64,000 nt of DNA from Pseudomonas paralactis (GTDB taxonomy: Bacteria > Pseudomonadota > Gammaproteobacteria > Pseudomonadales > Pseudomonadaceae). The translations under genes were made by a program, and so were the position numbers. Shown in pieces: positions 15,616 through 26,018 of this stretch (its first letter is position 1; each line of letters begins with the position of its first letter). The DNA lies in NCBI RefSeq assembly GCF_001439735.1, contig NZ_JYLN01000001.1, forward strand, positions 124,001-188,000, in the 5' to 3' direction. A model generated the notes under the pieces. The model was given only the letters and a program-made list of their open reading frames with translations, made no database searches and was not told the origin of the DNA.

Positions 15616-16484
15616 ACTTTGAAGAAATGAAACAAGACGTCATAAAAAGAAGTTTTATAAAAAGCGACTCAACCTATTTCATTCCAACCGCTGACCCAAA
15701 CAAGATTAACGCTTACATTGACTTAATAAAATACGGATCAGCACGAATAGCACATACCGTCATAACCACTAGCTTTCACGAGTCTTTCGCAAGCCTACAA
15801 ATCGAACAAAAAGCTCAACTTTCAGAGCTTGACGAAGAATTAATTCTAGCCTCCTTAACAATTGAAAGCCTACTAGATGCAGGTTACAAAGATCATCTTC
15901 ACAATAAAAACACTACGTTAAAAGACATGGCGACAGCCATCGCGATAGTATTTGAAGATGCGAACATACTCAAGGACGCCGACGAGAAAACACTTTACAC
16001 TTATTTCGTCAACGCCAGAGTCCCACATGAAAACCTTGAACTCTTTTCAAACCCCCACTTCCTGTCGCTCACATTAGATAAACTCCTCAGTGAAGAGCGC
16101 GTCATATTCACCTGGATCATCCAAAACATCACACAAATGATTAGAGATTCCCTACTTGACCCAAGCGCACACAAAACATTCTTCAGCGAACTATTCAGAA
16201 CTCAAAAGTACATCCAAGGAGAACATGCGACTCTATTTTTCGAGGCCATCACCGCATCACCCAAACTATTTGAAGACTTAGCGAAAACCAAGCTTGTCAT
16301 TGACCCATTTAACAGACAGACAGACTTTTCACAATGGCTTCAGGACTCCGCCAAATTTTTATCATTAGCCAAACTGCGCGAAATAAGCAATATCAGAGAA
16401 ACTAAAATCGTGCGAGCCTTTGACCAAAAGCTACGAGTTTTCCAAGAAATATATAAGCATGATCGCTCAATCATGCAAAGCTAA
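15612..16484 (+). CDS. Unknown alpha-helical protein, third gene of cassette
   Basis: 290 residues, AT-rich, with no recognised domain, signal peptide or membrane helix. Predicted nearly all alpha-helical: long stretches of Leu/Ile/Ala with charged residues (QLSELDEELILASLTIESLLDAG), HEAT-like or scaffold-like in look. ATG 15612 overlaps the stop of the PLD-like gene by 4 bp. A clear intrinsic terminator at 16561 closes the operon. Composition and lack of homology to neighbours suggest it came with the two upstream genes as one block. Confidence 0.75.
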   Translation: MNFEEMKQDVIKRSFIKSDSTYFIPTADPNKINAYIDLIKYGSARIAHTVITTSFHESFASLQIEQKAQLSELDEELILASLTIESLLDAGYKDHLHNKNTTLKDMATAIAIVFEDANILKDADEKTLYTYFVNARVPHENLELFSNPHFLSLTLDKLLSEERVIFTWIIQNITQMIRDSLLDPSAHKTFFSELFRTQKYIQGEHATLFFEAITASPKLFEDLAKTKLVIDPFNRQTDFSQWLQDSAKFLSLAKLREISNIRETKIVRAFDQKLRVFQEIYKHDRSIMQS

Positions 16485-16560
16485 TTATCAGCACAGAACT
16501 TGGCAACACTTAGACAACCACCTAGCATATAATCAGATACTCCGAAATCCAAACTCCTCG

Positions 16561-16588
16561 AAGCATCATCTTACGATGATGCTTTTAC
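16561..16588 (+). terminator. Intrinsic terminator of the AT-rich operon
   Basis: AAGCATCATC, loop TTAC, GATGATGCTT, then TTAC. A perfect 10-bp stem 77 bp after the last stop codon. The T-run is short. Confidence 0.75.
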
Positions 16589-16664
16589 TCAGTTATTACT
16601 CATAAAGCCGATTCAGCATCCCTCGTGAAAACTAGCGTCTGCCGTAACAAGCAGGCCGCTGCAC

Positions 16665-17477
16665 TTAAGGTGCAAGACCTGCCTTAAACAACATCCCGAC
16701 AGCTACTACCATGCACAAACCGGCGAACCCCACTTGCAACACCCGAGCGGGGATGACCGAACATAGCCGTCTTCCCGCCAACATGCCGACGATACTTGCG
16801 CCGATAAACACCCAGCCCACCGGTTCGATGCTCACCCCTGCATGAAACGCCCCCACCACGCCGATCAGCGAAAGCAGGCTGACCACCATTAAGGACGTCG
16901 CGACGATCCCGCGCATTTGCACATCGGTCAGTTGCTTGAACGCCGGCACGATCAAGAAGCCGCCGCCCACGCCCAGCAAGCCCGATACAGCACCGGTCAC
17001 GGCGCCCAATGCGGCCAGGGTGGCGCTGCACTTGGCGGTCCAGGAAAAGCGCCCGGTCTGTTGATCCAGCATGCAATTCTTTTGGCCCCATGAAGCGGCG
17101 CCATGGTCACTCGGCCCAACCTCGCGCCTTTCCCGTTGCAACATGCGCCAGGCCACCAGCACCATCAGCGCGCTAAACAGCCCCATCAGCACCGGTTCCG
17201 ACAATTGGTGGGCAACAAATACCCCCAACGGCGAAAACAACGCGCCCAGCAAAGCGATCAGCAACGCCGCGCGGTAACGCACCAAGCCGTGGCGCAAGCC
17301 ATCGATGGCCCCCACCGCCGCCGCCGCGCCCACCGCGAGCAATGACACCGGCGCGGCCTGGGTCATCGTCAACCCCAGCCCCAGCACCAACGCCGGCACC
17401 CCGAGGATGCCACCGCCCGCGCCGGTCAGGCCCATGACCAGGCCCATCAATACCCCCAACACACTGGCCAGCAGCAT
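16665..17477 (-). CDS. TauE/SafE-family sulfite/anion exporter
   Basis: 270 residues with about eight membrane segments. Two similar halves each carry a Gly-rich motif (GLTGAGGGILGVPALVLG near residue 18 and GLLGVGGGFLIVPAF near 170), the hallmark of TauE/SafE permeases. In this locus it probably exports sulfite or thiosulfate made during sulfide oxidation. The ATG at 17477 abuts the SQR stop (TGAATG), so it is the last gene of the leftward operon bigR-SQR-tauE. The start is fixed by this junction. Confidence 0.9.
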   Translation of the reverse strand: MLLASVLGVLMGLVMGLTGAGGGILGVPALVLGLGLTMTQAAPVSLLAVGAAAAVGAIDGLRHGLVRYRAALLIALLGALFSPLGVFVAHQLSEPVLMGLFSALMVLVAWRMLQRERREVGPSDHGAASWGQKNCMLDQQTGRFSWTAKCSATLAALGAVTGAVSGLLGVGGGFLIVPAFKQLTDVQMRGIVATSLMVVSLLSLIGVVGAFHAGVSIEPVGWVFIGASIVGMLAGRRLCSVIPARVLQVGFAGLCMVVAVGMLFKAGLAP

Positions 17478-18722
17478 TCAGTCCACCTTGCTCAGACGGG
17501 TCAACCATTCGCGCCCCTTGAGCATGCCGTTCCAGTAGAACCACGGCAGCAACGTGGCCTTGAGGAACCACATTGAGCGGCGCGCCTGCGTCGGCTCCAG
17601 AGGAAAGGTCGGCAGCAGCTTGCCGCCGTAGCCGAACTCGGCGAGTACCACCTTGCCCTTCTCCACCGTCAGCGGGCAGGAGCCGTAGCCGTCGTACTTG
17701 AGCGGCAGCGGCGCTTGTTTGCGCAGGGCCAGCAGGTTCTCGGCCACTACCACGATCTGTTTGCGCACCGCCGCCGCCGTCTTGGCGTTGGTGGTGCCGC
17801 ACACATCACCCAAGCCGAAGACGTGCGGGTAGCGCAGGTGTTGCAGGCTGTGGGGGTTCACTTCACACCAGCCCGCAGCATCGGCGAGCGCGCTTTCGCG
17901 AATGAAGTCTGGCGCGACCTGCGGCGGCACGACGTGGAGCATATCGAAGGCTTTCTCTTCAACCGTCACATTGCCCGCGGCGTCTTTGATCTCAAACCAG
18001 GCTTTGCGCGCCGGGCCGTCGACCTTTATCAGATTGGAATTGAACGCCAGGTGCGCGTTGTATTTCTCGACGTATTTCATCAACGGCGGCACGAAGGTCG
18101 GCACGCCGAACAGCGCAGCGCCGGCCAGGTTGAACTCCACCTCGATGTTTTTCAGTGCGCCCTGTTTTAGCCAGTGATCGCAGGACAGGTACAGGGCTTT
18201 TTGCGGCGCGCCCGCGCATTTGATCGGCATGGCCGGTTGGGTAAACAGCGCTTTGCCGCCCTTGAGTTGCTGTACCAACTGCCAGGTATACGCGGCGTGC
18301 TCGTAGCTGTAGTTGGAGGTCACGCCATGCTGGCCGAGGGTATCTTGCAGGCCTTCGATTTTTTCCCAGGCCAGTCGCAGGCCTGGGCAGACGATGAGGT
18401 TTTTCCAGGTGACGCGCTGGCCGCTGTCGAGCACCAGCGTGTTTTCATCGGGCAGCACTTCGCTGACGGCGGCCTGTACCCAGCTCACGCCATTGGGCAG
18501 CACCTCGGCCAGGGGCCGGCGGGTCTTGTACAGGTCGTAGGCACCGCCGCCGACCAGGGTCCAGGCCGGTTGGTAGCAGTGATAGTCGTTGGGTTCGATC
18601 AGGATGATGTTCAGCTGCGGGTCGCGCTTGAGCAGGCTGGCCAGCAGGCCGATGCCTGCCGAGCCGCCGCCGATGACTACGATATCGCCACTGATGGTGG
18701 GTCCCCAGTGTTGTTCGGTCAT
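17478..18722 (-). CDS. Sulfide:quinone oxidoreductase-like flavoprotein
   Basis: 414 residues. An N-terminal FAD-binding Rossmann motif, VVIGGGSAGIG, lies near residue 15. The SQR-type cysteines are present: CAGAPQKALYLS (about 175) and VCGTTNAKTAAAVRKQ (about 310). It oxidises sulfide and reduces membrane quinone, forming persulfide that the divergently encoded dioxygenase then handles. It is membrane-associated through the amphipathic C-terminal part (MWFLKATLLPWFYWNGMLKG), as in other SQRs. It lies between the ArsR sensor and the exporter in one operon. Confidence 0.88.
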   Translation of the reverse strand: MTEQHWGPTISGDIVVIGGGSAGIGLLASLLKRDPQLNIILIEPNDYHCYQPAWTLVGGGAYDLYKTRRPLAEVLPNGVSWVQAAVSEVLPDENTLVLDSGQRVTWKNLIVCPGLRLAWEKIEGLQDTLGQHGVTSNYSYEHAAYTWQLVQQLKGGKALFTQPAMPIKCAGAPQKALYLSCDHWLKQGALKNIEVEFNLAGAALFGVPTFVPPLMKYVEKYNAHLAFNSNLIKVDGPARKAWFEIKDAAGNVTVEEKAFDMLHVVPPQVAPDFIRESALADAAGWCEVNPHSLQHLRYPHVFGLGDVCGTTNAKTAAAVRKQIVVVAENLLALRKQAPLPLKYDGYGSCPLTVEKGKVVLAEFGYGGKLLPTFPLEPTQARRSMWFLKATLLPWFYWNGMLKGREWLTRLSKVD

Positions 18723-18773
18723 TGTCTACTGCCTTTTTGAGTCAATGCACACAAGGGTCGCTGCCGGATGGCG

Positions 18774-19109
18774 TCACGCCCAGCTTTTTATGACCGCGCC
18801 GCAATACAGCCCGGACAGGGTCTTCATCACTTGAATCACTTCATGGCTGGCCAGCCCGTAGAAAATGTATTTGCCTTCGCGGCGGGTGGCGACCAGCCCT
18901 TCATCGCGCAGGATGCCCAACTGTTGCGACAGCGTGGGCTGACGCACACCGGTCAGAGCCTCCAGCTCACCCACGTTGCGCTCGCCCTGGGTCAACTGGC
19001 ACAGGATCAGCAACCGGTCTTCGTTGGCCAGGGCCTTGAGCAAGGAGCAGGCCTTGGACGCCGACGCACGCAACTGGGCGACTTCGCCCTCACTCAAGGT
19101 AGATTCCAT
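18774..19109 (-). CDS. bigR: BigR/SqrR-like ArsR-family persulfide sensor
   Basis: 111 residues, winged-helix ArsR repressor (TGVRQPTLSQQLGILRDEGLV is the recognition region). Two cysteines, Cys37 (LILCQL) and Cys103 (LYCGA), are 66 residues apart, exactly the spacing of Cys42/Cys108 in the BigR persulfide switch. An extra Cys21 is present. The start is ATG 19109 (MESTLSEGEV), giving the usual length; the ORF could extend to 19205 but would then overlap the operator region. It controls the SQR/TauE operon and the divergent dioxygenase gene, by analogy. Confidence 0.88.
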   Translation of the reverse strand: MESTLSEGEVAQLRASASKACSLLKALANEDRLLILCQLTQGERNVGELEALTGVRQPTLSQQLGILRDEGLVATRREGKYIFYGLASHEVIQVMKTLSGLYCGAVIKSWA

Positions 19110-19152
19110 TTGCTTCGGGTCCTTTATGTCACTTAAGCTCAAAACATTATGT

Positions 19153-19164
19153 GTAAACGTAAAC
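19153..19164. promoter_or_regulatory. Possible BigR operator
   Basis: A tandem GTAAACGTAAAC sits in an AT-rich stretch of the intergenic region shared by the sensor and the divergent dioxygenase. The placement suits an ArsR-type operator. The motif itself is only a suggestion. Confidence 0.3.
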
Positions 19165-19203
19165 TGATTGTAACCACTTTTTTCTTCATCGGGGACAGCC
19201 GCC

Positions 19204-20067
19204 ATGCCAGCGTTGATTCAAGCCTTTCTGGATGACGCATCGTCGACCTATACCTACATCGTTTATGAGGCCGATGGCGGCCCCTGCGCCATTGTCGACT
19301 CGGTACTCAATTACGACCCGGCGTCGGGGCGTACCGATACCCGCCAGGCCGACAAGGTCATTGCGTTTGTGCGCGAACATGGCTTGCAGGTGCAGTGGTT
19401 GCTGGAAACCCACGCTCATGCCGACCATCTGTCCGCCGCGCCCTACCTGCGCCGCACCTTGGGCGGCAAGATCGCGATAGGCGAATCGATCAGCAAGGTG
19501 CAGGGTGTGTTCAAAAACCTGTTCAACCTGGAGCCGGAATTTCGCGTCGACGGTTCGCAGTTCGATCACCTGTTTGCGCCGGATGAGCTGTTTCACATCG
19601 GCAATTTGAAGGCCCAGGCCCTGCATGTGCCGGGGCATACTCCAGCGGACATGGCTTACCTGATCGACGGCCGCTTGATCCTGGTGGGTGACACGCTGTT
19701 CATGCCCGATGTCGGCACCGCCCGTTGCGACTTCCCCGGCGGCGATGCGCGGCAGTTGTACGCGTCGATGCGCAAGCTGTTGGCGTTCCCCTCCGATACC
19801 AGGCTGTATGTGTGTCATGACTATCCGCCTGAAGGCCGTGAGGCCAGGTACCAGACCACCGTGGCGGAACAACGGGCGGGCAATATTCATGTGCATGATG
19901 GGGTGGATGAAGCGGCGTTTGTAGCGATGCGCACCACCCGTGATGCCGGATTGGGGATGCCGACGCTGTTGTTGCCGGCGATCCAGGTGAATGTGCGAGC
20001 GGGGAATATGCCGCCGGCGGAAGAAAACGGCGTGATCTACCTGAAGATCCCACTCAACCAGCTTTGA
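19204..20067 (+). CDS. MBL-fold persulfide dioxygenase (ETHE1/Blh-like)
   Basis: 287-residue cytoplasmic metallo-beta-lactamase-fold enzyme with the metal motif THAHADH (near residue 70), further ligands in HVPGHTPADM and VGDTLFMPDVGT, and a final His in CHDYPP. ETHE1-like enzymes oxidise glutathione persulfide to sulfite and GSH with a single Fe. It is transcribed divergently from the bigR-SQR-tauE operon, as in blh loci. ATG 19204 is the first start after the shared control region. Confidence 0.9.
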   Translation: MPALIQAFLDDASSTYTYIVYEADGGPCAIVDSVLNYDPASGRTDTRQADKVIAFVREHGLQVQWLLETHAHADHLSAAPYLRRTLGGKIAIGESISKVQGVFKNLFNLEPEFRVDGSQFDHLFAPDELFHIGNLKAQALHVPGHTPADMAYLIDGRLILVGDTLFMPDVGTARCDFPGGDARQLYASMRKLLAFPSDTRLYVCHDYPPEGREARYQTTVAEQRAGNIHVHDGVDEAAFVAMRTTRDAGLGMPTLLLPAIQVNVRAGNMPPAEENGVIYLKIPLNQL

Positions 20068-20082
20068 AATACATAAAAAAAC

Positions 20083-20175
20083 GTGGGAGGGGGCTTGCTC
20101 CCGATAGCAGTGGATCAGCTACACATAAGTTGACTGTCACACCGCCATCGGGGGCAAGCCCCCTCCCACATTTTT
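20083..20175. repeat. Inverted REP pair between convergent genes
   Basis: Two palindromes of the GTGGGAGGGGGCTTGC family in inverted orientation with a ~45-bp spacer. The right one is followed by TTTTT. The pair probably ends both the dioxygenase and bkdR transcripts. Confidence 0.75.
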
Positions 20176-20186
20176 ACCGCGTTGAG

Positions 20187-20675
20187 TCAGTTGCCCAGGC
20201 TGATGCCGTTGGCTGGCAGAGGCAGCGCCGTCTTGTAGCGCACTTGCTTCAAGGCAAAGCTGGAGCGAATGTTCGCCACCCCCGGCACCTTGGTCAGAAA
20301 GTCCATCATGAAACGCTCCAGCGACTGGATCGTCGGCACCAGCACCCTGATCAAATAATCCGGATCTCCCGCCATCAGGTAGCACTCCATCACCTCGGGC
20401 CGGTCCGAGATCGCCCCTTCGAACTGCTGCAACGCCAGCTCGTTCTGCTTCTCCAGGCTCACATGGATGAACACATTGACGTGCAGCCCCAGCAGGTCGG
20501 CATCCAGCAGCGTGACCTGGTCACGAATCAGGCCCAGTTCTTCCATCGCCTTGACCCGGTTGAAACACGGCGTGGGCGACAGGTTGACCGAGCGGGCCAG
20601 GTCGGCGTTGGTGATGCGGGCGTTCTCCTGCAGGGCGTTGAGAATGCCGATATCGGTACGGTCCAGTTTGCGCAT
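20187..20675 (-). CDS. bkdR: Lrp/AsnC-family regulator BkdR
   Basis: 162 residues. The N-terminal helix-turn-helix ([20 protein letters not shown], then [19 protein letters not shown]) is followed by a RAM ligand-binding domain with the [12 protein letters not shown] motif. It is encoded divergently from bkdA1 with a ~200-bp control region between them, the arrangement of P. putida BkdR. BkdR activates the branched-chain keto acid dehydrogenase operon in response to branched-chain amino acids. Confidence 0.93.
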   Translation of the reverse strand: MRKLDRTDIGILNALQENARITNADLARSVNLSPTPCFNRVKAMEELGLIRDQVTLLDADLLGLHVNVFIHVSLEKQNELALQQFEGAISDRPEVMECYLMAGDPDYLIRVLVPTIQSLERFMMDFLTKVPGVANIRSSFALKQVRYKTALPLPANGISLGN

Positions 20676-20865
20676 GAGACAAAATCACCTGTTTATTATG
20701 TTTATGCAGTTTTTTTATCCGCAAATGACGGTGAGCGCAATGAAACACAGATAAATATTCTTCTACGCCACGCCTATGATTGTTGTAGGACAAGATTTCT
20801 TCCAACCCGAAGACTGACTGTCAGCTAGCGCGCCCACTACAAGAAATTCACAAGATAGAGCGTAG

Positions 20866-22107
<1,242 letters not shown>

Positions 22108-22108
22108 C

Positions 22109-23167
22109 ATGAACGACCACAACAACAGCATCGAACTGGAAACCGCCATGACCACCACCACCATGACCATGATCCAGGCCCTGCGCTCGGCCATGGATGT
22201 GATGCTCGAACGTGACGACAACGTGGTGGTGTTCGGCCAGGACGTCGGCTACTTCGGCGGCGTATTCCGTTGCACCGAAGGTTTGCAGACCAAATACGGC
22301 AGCTCACGGGTGTTTGACGCACCGATCTCGGAAAGCGGCATCGTCGGCGTAGCCGTGGGCATGGGCGCGTATGGCCTGCGCCCGGTGGCGGAAATCCAGT
22401 TCGCCGACTACGTCTACCCCGCCACCGACCAGATCATTTCCGAAGCGGCGCGCCTGCGTTATCGCTCGGCCGGCCAGTTCACCGCGCCCTTGACCATGCG
22501 TATGCCCTGCGGCGGCGGCATCTACGGCGGCCAGACCCACAGCCAGAGTATCGAAGCGGTGTTCACCCAGGTCTGCGGCCTGCGCACGGTGATGCCATCC
22601 AACCCCTACGACGCCAAGGGCCTGCTGATCGCCTCCATCGAGAACGATGACCCGGTGATCTTCCTGGAACCCAAGCGCCTGTATAACGGCCCGTTCGACG
22701 GCCACCACGATCGCCCGGTAACGCCGTGGTCAAAACACCCGCAAGCGCAGGTTCCGGACGGTTACTACACCGTTCCCCTGGACGTGGCCGCCATCGTGCG
22801 CCCAGGTTCGGCTGTGACGGTGCTGACCTATGGCACCACCGTGTATGTGTCGCAAGTTGCCGCCGAAGAAACCGGCATCGACGCCGAAGTCATCGATCTG
22901 CGCAGCCTGTGGCCGCTGGATTTGGAAACCATCGTCAAGTCGGTGAAAAAGACCGGCCGTTGCGTGGTGGTGCATGAAGCCACGCGCACCTGCGGCTTTG
23001 GCGCCGAACTGGTATCGCTGGTGCAAGAGCACTGCTTCCACCACCTGGAAGCGCCGATCGAGCGCGTCACCGGTTGGGATACGCCCTACCCGCACGCGCA
23101 GGAGTGGGCGTATTTCCCAGGGCCGTCCCGAGTGGGCGCGGCGTTGAAACGGGTCATGGAGGTCTGA
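22109..23167 (+). CDS. bkdA2: 2-oxoisovalerate dehydrogenase E1 beta subunit
   Basis: 352 residues, transketolase-like pyrimidine-binding and C-terminal domains. VVFGQDVGYFGGVFR lies near residue 42, and the conserved MRMPCGGGIYGGQTHSQS near 130. It forms the alpha2beta2 E1 with BkdA1. A second in-frame ATG (MTTTTMTM, codon 14) could be the true start, but ATG 22109 directly follows the bkdA1 stop. The stop touches the bkdB ATG (TGAATG). Confidence 0.95.
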   Translation: MNDHNNSIELETAMTTTTMTMIQALRSAMDVMLERDDNVVVFGQDVGYFGGVFRCTEGLQTKYGSSRVFDAPISESGIVGVAVGMGAYGLRPVAEIQFADYVYPATDQIISEAARLRYRSAGQFTAPLTMRMPCGGGIYGGQTHSQSIEAVFTQVCGLRTVMPSNPYDAKGLLIASIENDDPVIFLEPKRLYNGPFDGHHDRPVTPWSKHPQAQVPDGYYTVPLDVAAIVRPGSAVTVLTYGTTVYVSQVAAEETGIDAEVIDLRSLWPLDLETIVKSVKKTGRCVVVHEATRTCGFGAELVSLVQEHCFHHLEAPIERVTGWDTPYPHAQEWAYFPGPSRVGAALKRVMEV

Positions 23168-24430
23168 ATGGGCACGCACGTTATCAAGATGCCGGACATT
23201 GGCGAAGGCATCGCGGAAGTTGAACTGTCGGTGTGGCATGTGAAGGTCGGCGACCTGGTGGTTGAAGACCAGGTGCTGGCGGATGTGATGACCGACAAGG
23301 CGATGGTGGATATTCCCTCGCCCGTCCACGGCAAGGTGATTTCCCTGGGCGGCGAGCCGGGTGAAGTCATGGCGGTGGGCAGTATTTTGATCAGCATTGA
23401 AGTGGAAGGCGCAGGCAACACCAAGGATGTGCCGGTGGCTGCCGAACCGATGAAGACCGCGCCTGTCGTTGAAGCCAAACCGGTCACGGCACCCGTTCAA
23501 AGCAAACCGGCTCCAGCCGTGAACGCGCCACCAGCGCCCGTGGCCCGCGAAGCCAGCGAGCGCCCGTTGGCCTCCCCTGCCGTGCGCAAACATGCGCTGG
23601 ATGCCGGGATTCAACTGCGCCTGGTCCATGGCACAGGGCCTGCGGGCCGGATTCTGCACGAAGACCTGGAGGCGTACCTGCACCAGGGGCCGGCCACCAG
23701 CGCCAGCGCCGCCAACCCTTACGCCGAGCGCAATGATGAACACCAGATCCCGGTGATCGGTATGCGCCGCAAGATCGCCCAGCGTATGCAGGACGCCACC
23801 CGGCGCGCCGCGCATTTCAGCTACGTGGAAGAAATCGACGTCACCGCCCTCGACGAGTTGCGCGTGCATCTCAACGAAAAGCACGGTGCGACACGCGGCA
23901 AGCTGACCCTGCTGCCGTTTATCGTACGGGCCATGGTGGTGGCGCTGCGCGACTTCCCGCAGATCAACGCTCGCTACGACGACGAAGCCCAGGTCATTAC
24001 CCGCCTCGGCGCGGTACATGTGGGCGTCGCCACGCAAAGCGACGTGGGCCTGATGGTGCCGGTGGTGCGTCACGCCGAAGCCCGCAGCCTGTGGGGCACT
24101 GCCGAAGAAATCGTGCGCCTGGCCAACGCCGCACGCACAGGCAAGGCCAGCCGTGAAGAGCTGTCCGGCTCGACCATCACCCTGACCAGCCTGGGCGCCC
24201 TGGGCGGCATCGTCAGCACGCCGGTGCTGAACCTGCCGGAAGTGGCCATCGTTGGCGTCAACCGCATCGTCGAACGGCCCATGGTGATCAAGGGCCAGAT
24301 CGTGGTGCGCAAGATGATGAACCTCTCCAGCTCCTTCGATCACCGCGTGGTCGACGGCATGGACGCGGCGCAATTCATCCAGGCCATTCGCGGCCTGCTC
24401 GAACAACCCGCCAGCCTGTTCCTGGAGTAA
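23168..24430 (+). CDS. bkdB: Branched-chain keto acid dehydrogenase E2 (lipoamide acyltransferase)
   Basis: 420 residues. There is one lipoyl domain at the N-terminus (lipoylated Lys44 in VMTDKAMVD), a Pro/Ala-rich linker, a peripheral-subunit-binding domain ([15 protein letters not shown], about 137-172), and a catalytic acyltransferase domain ending with [12 protein letters not shown]. It transfers the acyl group to CoA in the complex core. It starts directly after bkdA2; lpdV follows with a 4-bp gap. Confidence 0.95.
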   Translation: MGTHVIKMPDIGEGIAEVELSVWHVKVGDLVVEDQVLADVMTDKAMVDIPSPVHGKVISLGGEPGEVMAVGSILISIEVEGAGNTKDVPVAAEPMKTAPVVEAKPVTAPVQSKPAPAVNAPPAPVAREASERPLASPAVRKHALDAGIQLRLVHGTGPAGRILHEDLEAYLHQGPATSASAANPYAERNDEHQIPVIGMRRKIAQRMQDATRRAAHFSYVEEIDVTALDELRVHLNEKHGATRGKLTLLPFIVRAMVVALRDFPQINARYDDEAQVITRLGAVHVGVATQSDVGLMVPVVRHAEARSLWGTAEEIVRLANAARTGKASREELSGSTITLTSLGALGGIVSTPVLNLPEVAIVGVNRIVERPMVIKGQIVVRKMMNLSSSFDHRVVDGMDAAQFIQAIRGLLEQPASLFLE

Positions 24431-24434
24431 GGGC

Positions 24435-25814
24435 ATGACTCAGACATTGCACACCACGCTGCTGATTATCGGCGGCGGCCCCGGCGGCTATGTGGCGGCG
24501 ATTCGCGCCGGTCAGCTGGGCATCCCCACCATACTGGTGGAAGGCCAGGCACTGGGCGGCACCTGCCTGAACATCGGCTGCATTCCGTCCAAGGCGCTGA
24601 TCCATGTAGCCGAGCAGTTCCAGCAGACCGTGCATCACAGCCAGGGCTCACAACTGGGCATTGAAGTGGATGTGCCGACTCTGGACATCCGCAAAAGCGT
24701 GGAATGGAAAGACGGCATCGTCGATCGCCTGACCACGGGTGTCGCCGCGCTGCTGAAAAAACACAAGGTGCAGGTCGTTCACGGTTGGGCCAAGGTTATC
24801 GACGGCAAGACTGTCGAGGTGGGCGACCAGCGCATCCAGTGCGAACACCTGCTGCTGGCCACCGGTTCGAAAAGTGTCAACCTGCCGATGCTGCCGATTG
24901 GTGGGCCGATCATCTCGTCCACCGAAGCCTTGGCACCGACCCGCGTGCCCAAGCGCCTGATTGTGGTGGGCGGCGGTTATATCGGCCTGGAACTGGGTAT
25001 CGCCTATCGCAAGCTCGGTGCCGAGGTCAGTGTGGTCGAGGCCCAGGAACATATCCTGCCCGCCTACGATGCCGAGCTGACCTTACCGGTGGCCGAGTCC
25101 CTGAAGAAACTCGGGGTGAAGCTGTACCTTGGGCACAGTGTCACCGGCTTTGCCGACAACAAGCTGCAAGTGCGTGCGCCCAATGGCGACACCTTGGCGC
25201 TGGACACCGACCAGGTGCTGGTAGCCGTTGGGCGCAAACCCAACACCCAAGGCTGGAACCTCGAAGCGCTGAACCTGGACATGAACGGCGCGGCGGTCAA
25301 GATCGACAGCCGCTGCCAGACGAGCATGCGCAATGTGTACGCCATCGGCGACCTCAGCGGCGAGCCGATGCTGGCGCACCGGGCCATGGCCCAGGGCGAA
25401 ATGGTGGCTGAACTGATCAGCGGCAAGACCCGCGAATTCAACCCGGCCGCGATTCCAGCGGTGTGCTTTACCGACCCGGAACTGGTAGTGGTCGGCAAGA
25501 CGCCGGACGAAGCCAAGGCTGCCGGCCTGGATTGCATCGTGTCGAGCTTCCCGTTCGCCGCCAATGGCCGGGCCATGACGCTTGAGTCCAAGGCTGGCTT
25601 CGTGCGGGTCGTGGCGCGGCGCGACAACCACCTGATTGTCGGCTGGCAAGCGGTGGGGGCTGGGGTGTCCGAACTGTCTACCGCGTTCGGCCTGAGCCTG
25701 GAAATGGGCTCGCGCCTGGAAGATGTGGCCGGCACCATTCACGCTCACCCGACCCTGGGCGAAGCCGTGCAGGAAGCGGCGTTGCGGGCATTGGGGCACG
25801 CGTTGCATCTGTGA
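24435..25814 (+). CDS. lpdV: Dihydrolipoyl dehydrogenase of the branched-chain complex (E3)
   Basis: 459 residues. FAD motif [11 protein letters not shown] (about 13), redox disulfide GGTCLNIGC (Cys44, Cys49), NAD motif [10 protein letters not shown] (about 180), and the C-terminal catalytic His-Glu in HAHPTLGE. It reoxidises lipoamide of BkdB. It is the last gene of the bkd operon and is followed by an inverted palindrome pair that may end transcription. Confidence 0.95.
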   Translation: MTQTLHTTLLIIGGGPGGYVAAIRAGQLGIPTILVEGQALGGTCLNIGCIPSKALIHVAEQFQQTVHHSQGSQLGIEVDVPTLDIRKSVEWKDGIVDRLTTGVAALLKKHKVQVVHGWAKVIDGKTVEVGDQRIQCEHLLLATGSKSVNLPMLPIGGPIISSTEALAPTRVPKRLIVVGGGYIGLELGIAYRKLGAEVSVVEAQEHILPAYDAELTLPVAESLKKLGVKLYLGHSVTGFADNKLQVRAPNGDTLALDTDQVLVAVGRKPNTQGWNLEALNLDMNGAAVKIDSRCQTSMRNVYAIGDLSGEPMLAHRAMAQGEMVAELISGKTREFNPAAIPAVCFTDPELVVVGKTPDEAKAAGLDCIVSSFPFAANGRAMTLESKAGFVRVVARRDNHLIVGWQAVGAGVSELSTAFGLSLEMGSRLEDVAGTIHAHPTLGEAVQEAALRALGHALHL

Positions 25815-25825
25815 AACTGCGGTGA

Positions 25826-25903
25826 CGCTATCGCAGGCAAGCCAGCTCCCACATTTGGAATGCAGTCAAATGTGGGAGCCGGGCTTGCCCGCGATGACGG
25901 TGG
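25826..25903. repeat. REP-like inverted pair downstream of lpdV
   Basis: TATCGCAGGCAAGCCAGCTC and its near-complement around TGTGGGAGCCGGGCTTGCCC form a long imperfect hairpin with a short spacer. It belongs to a third REP subtype, in outward-facing order. Probable transcript end of the bkd operon. Confidence 0.65.
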
Positions 25904-26018
25904 ACCAGCCAGTACAAAGGCTCAATGGTCCACCCACCCGCTCCCACACAAGCCAAGAATGCAGTATTGTTGCTCCCATCCAGAAAAAAATCCGACTTGA
26001 CCAGAGATAGAGGGTGTC

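Noticed and set aside
14100..16620. Prophage or integrative element
   Set aside because: No integrase, attachment repeat, tRNA or phage structural gene; only three overlapping AT-rich genes.
22730..24436. 568-codon ORF opposite bkdA2/bkdB
   Set aside because: His-rich low-complexity translation typical of antisense frames of GC-rich genes; the sense genes are certain.
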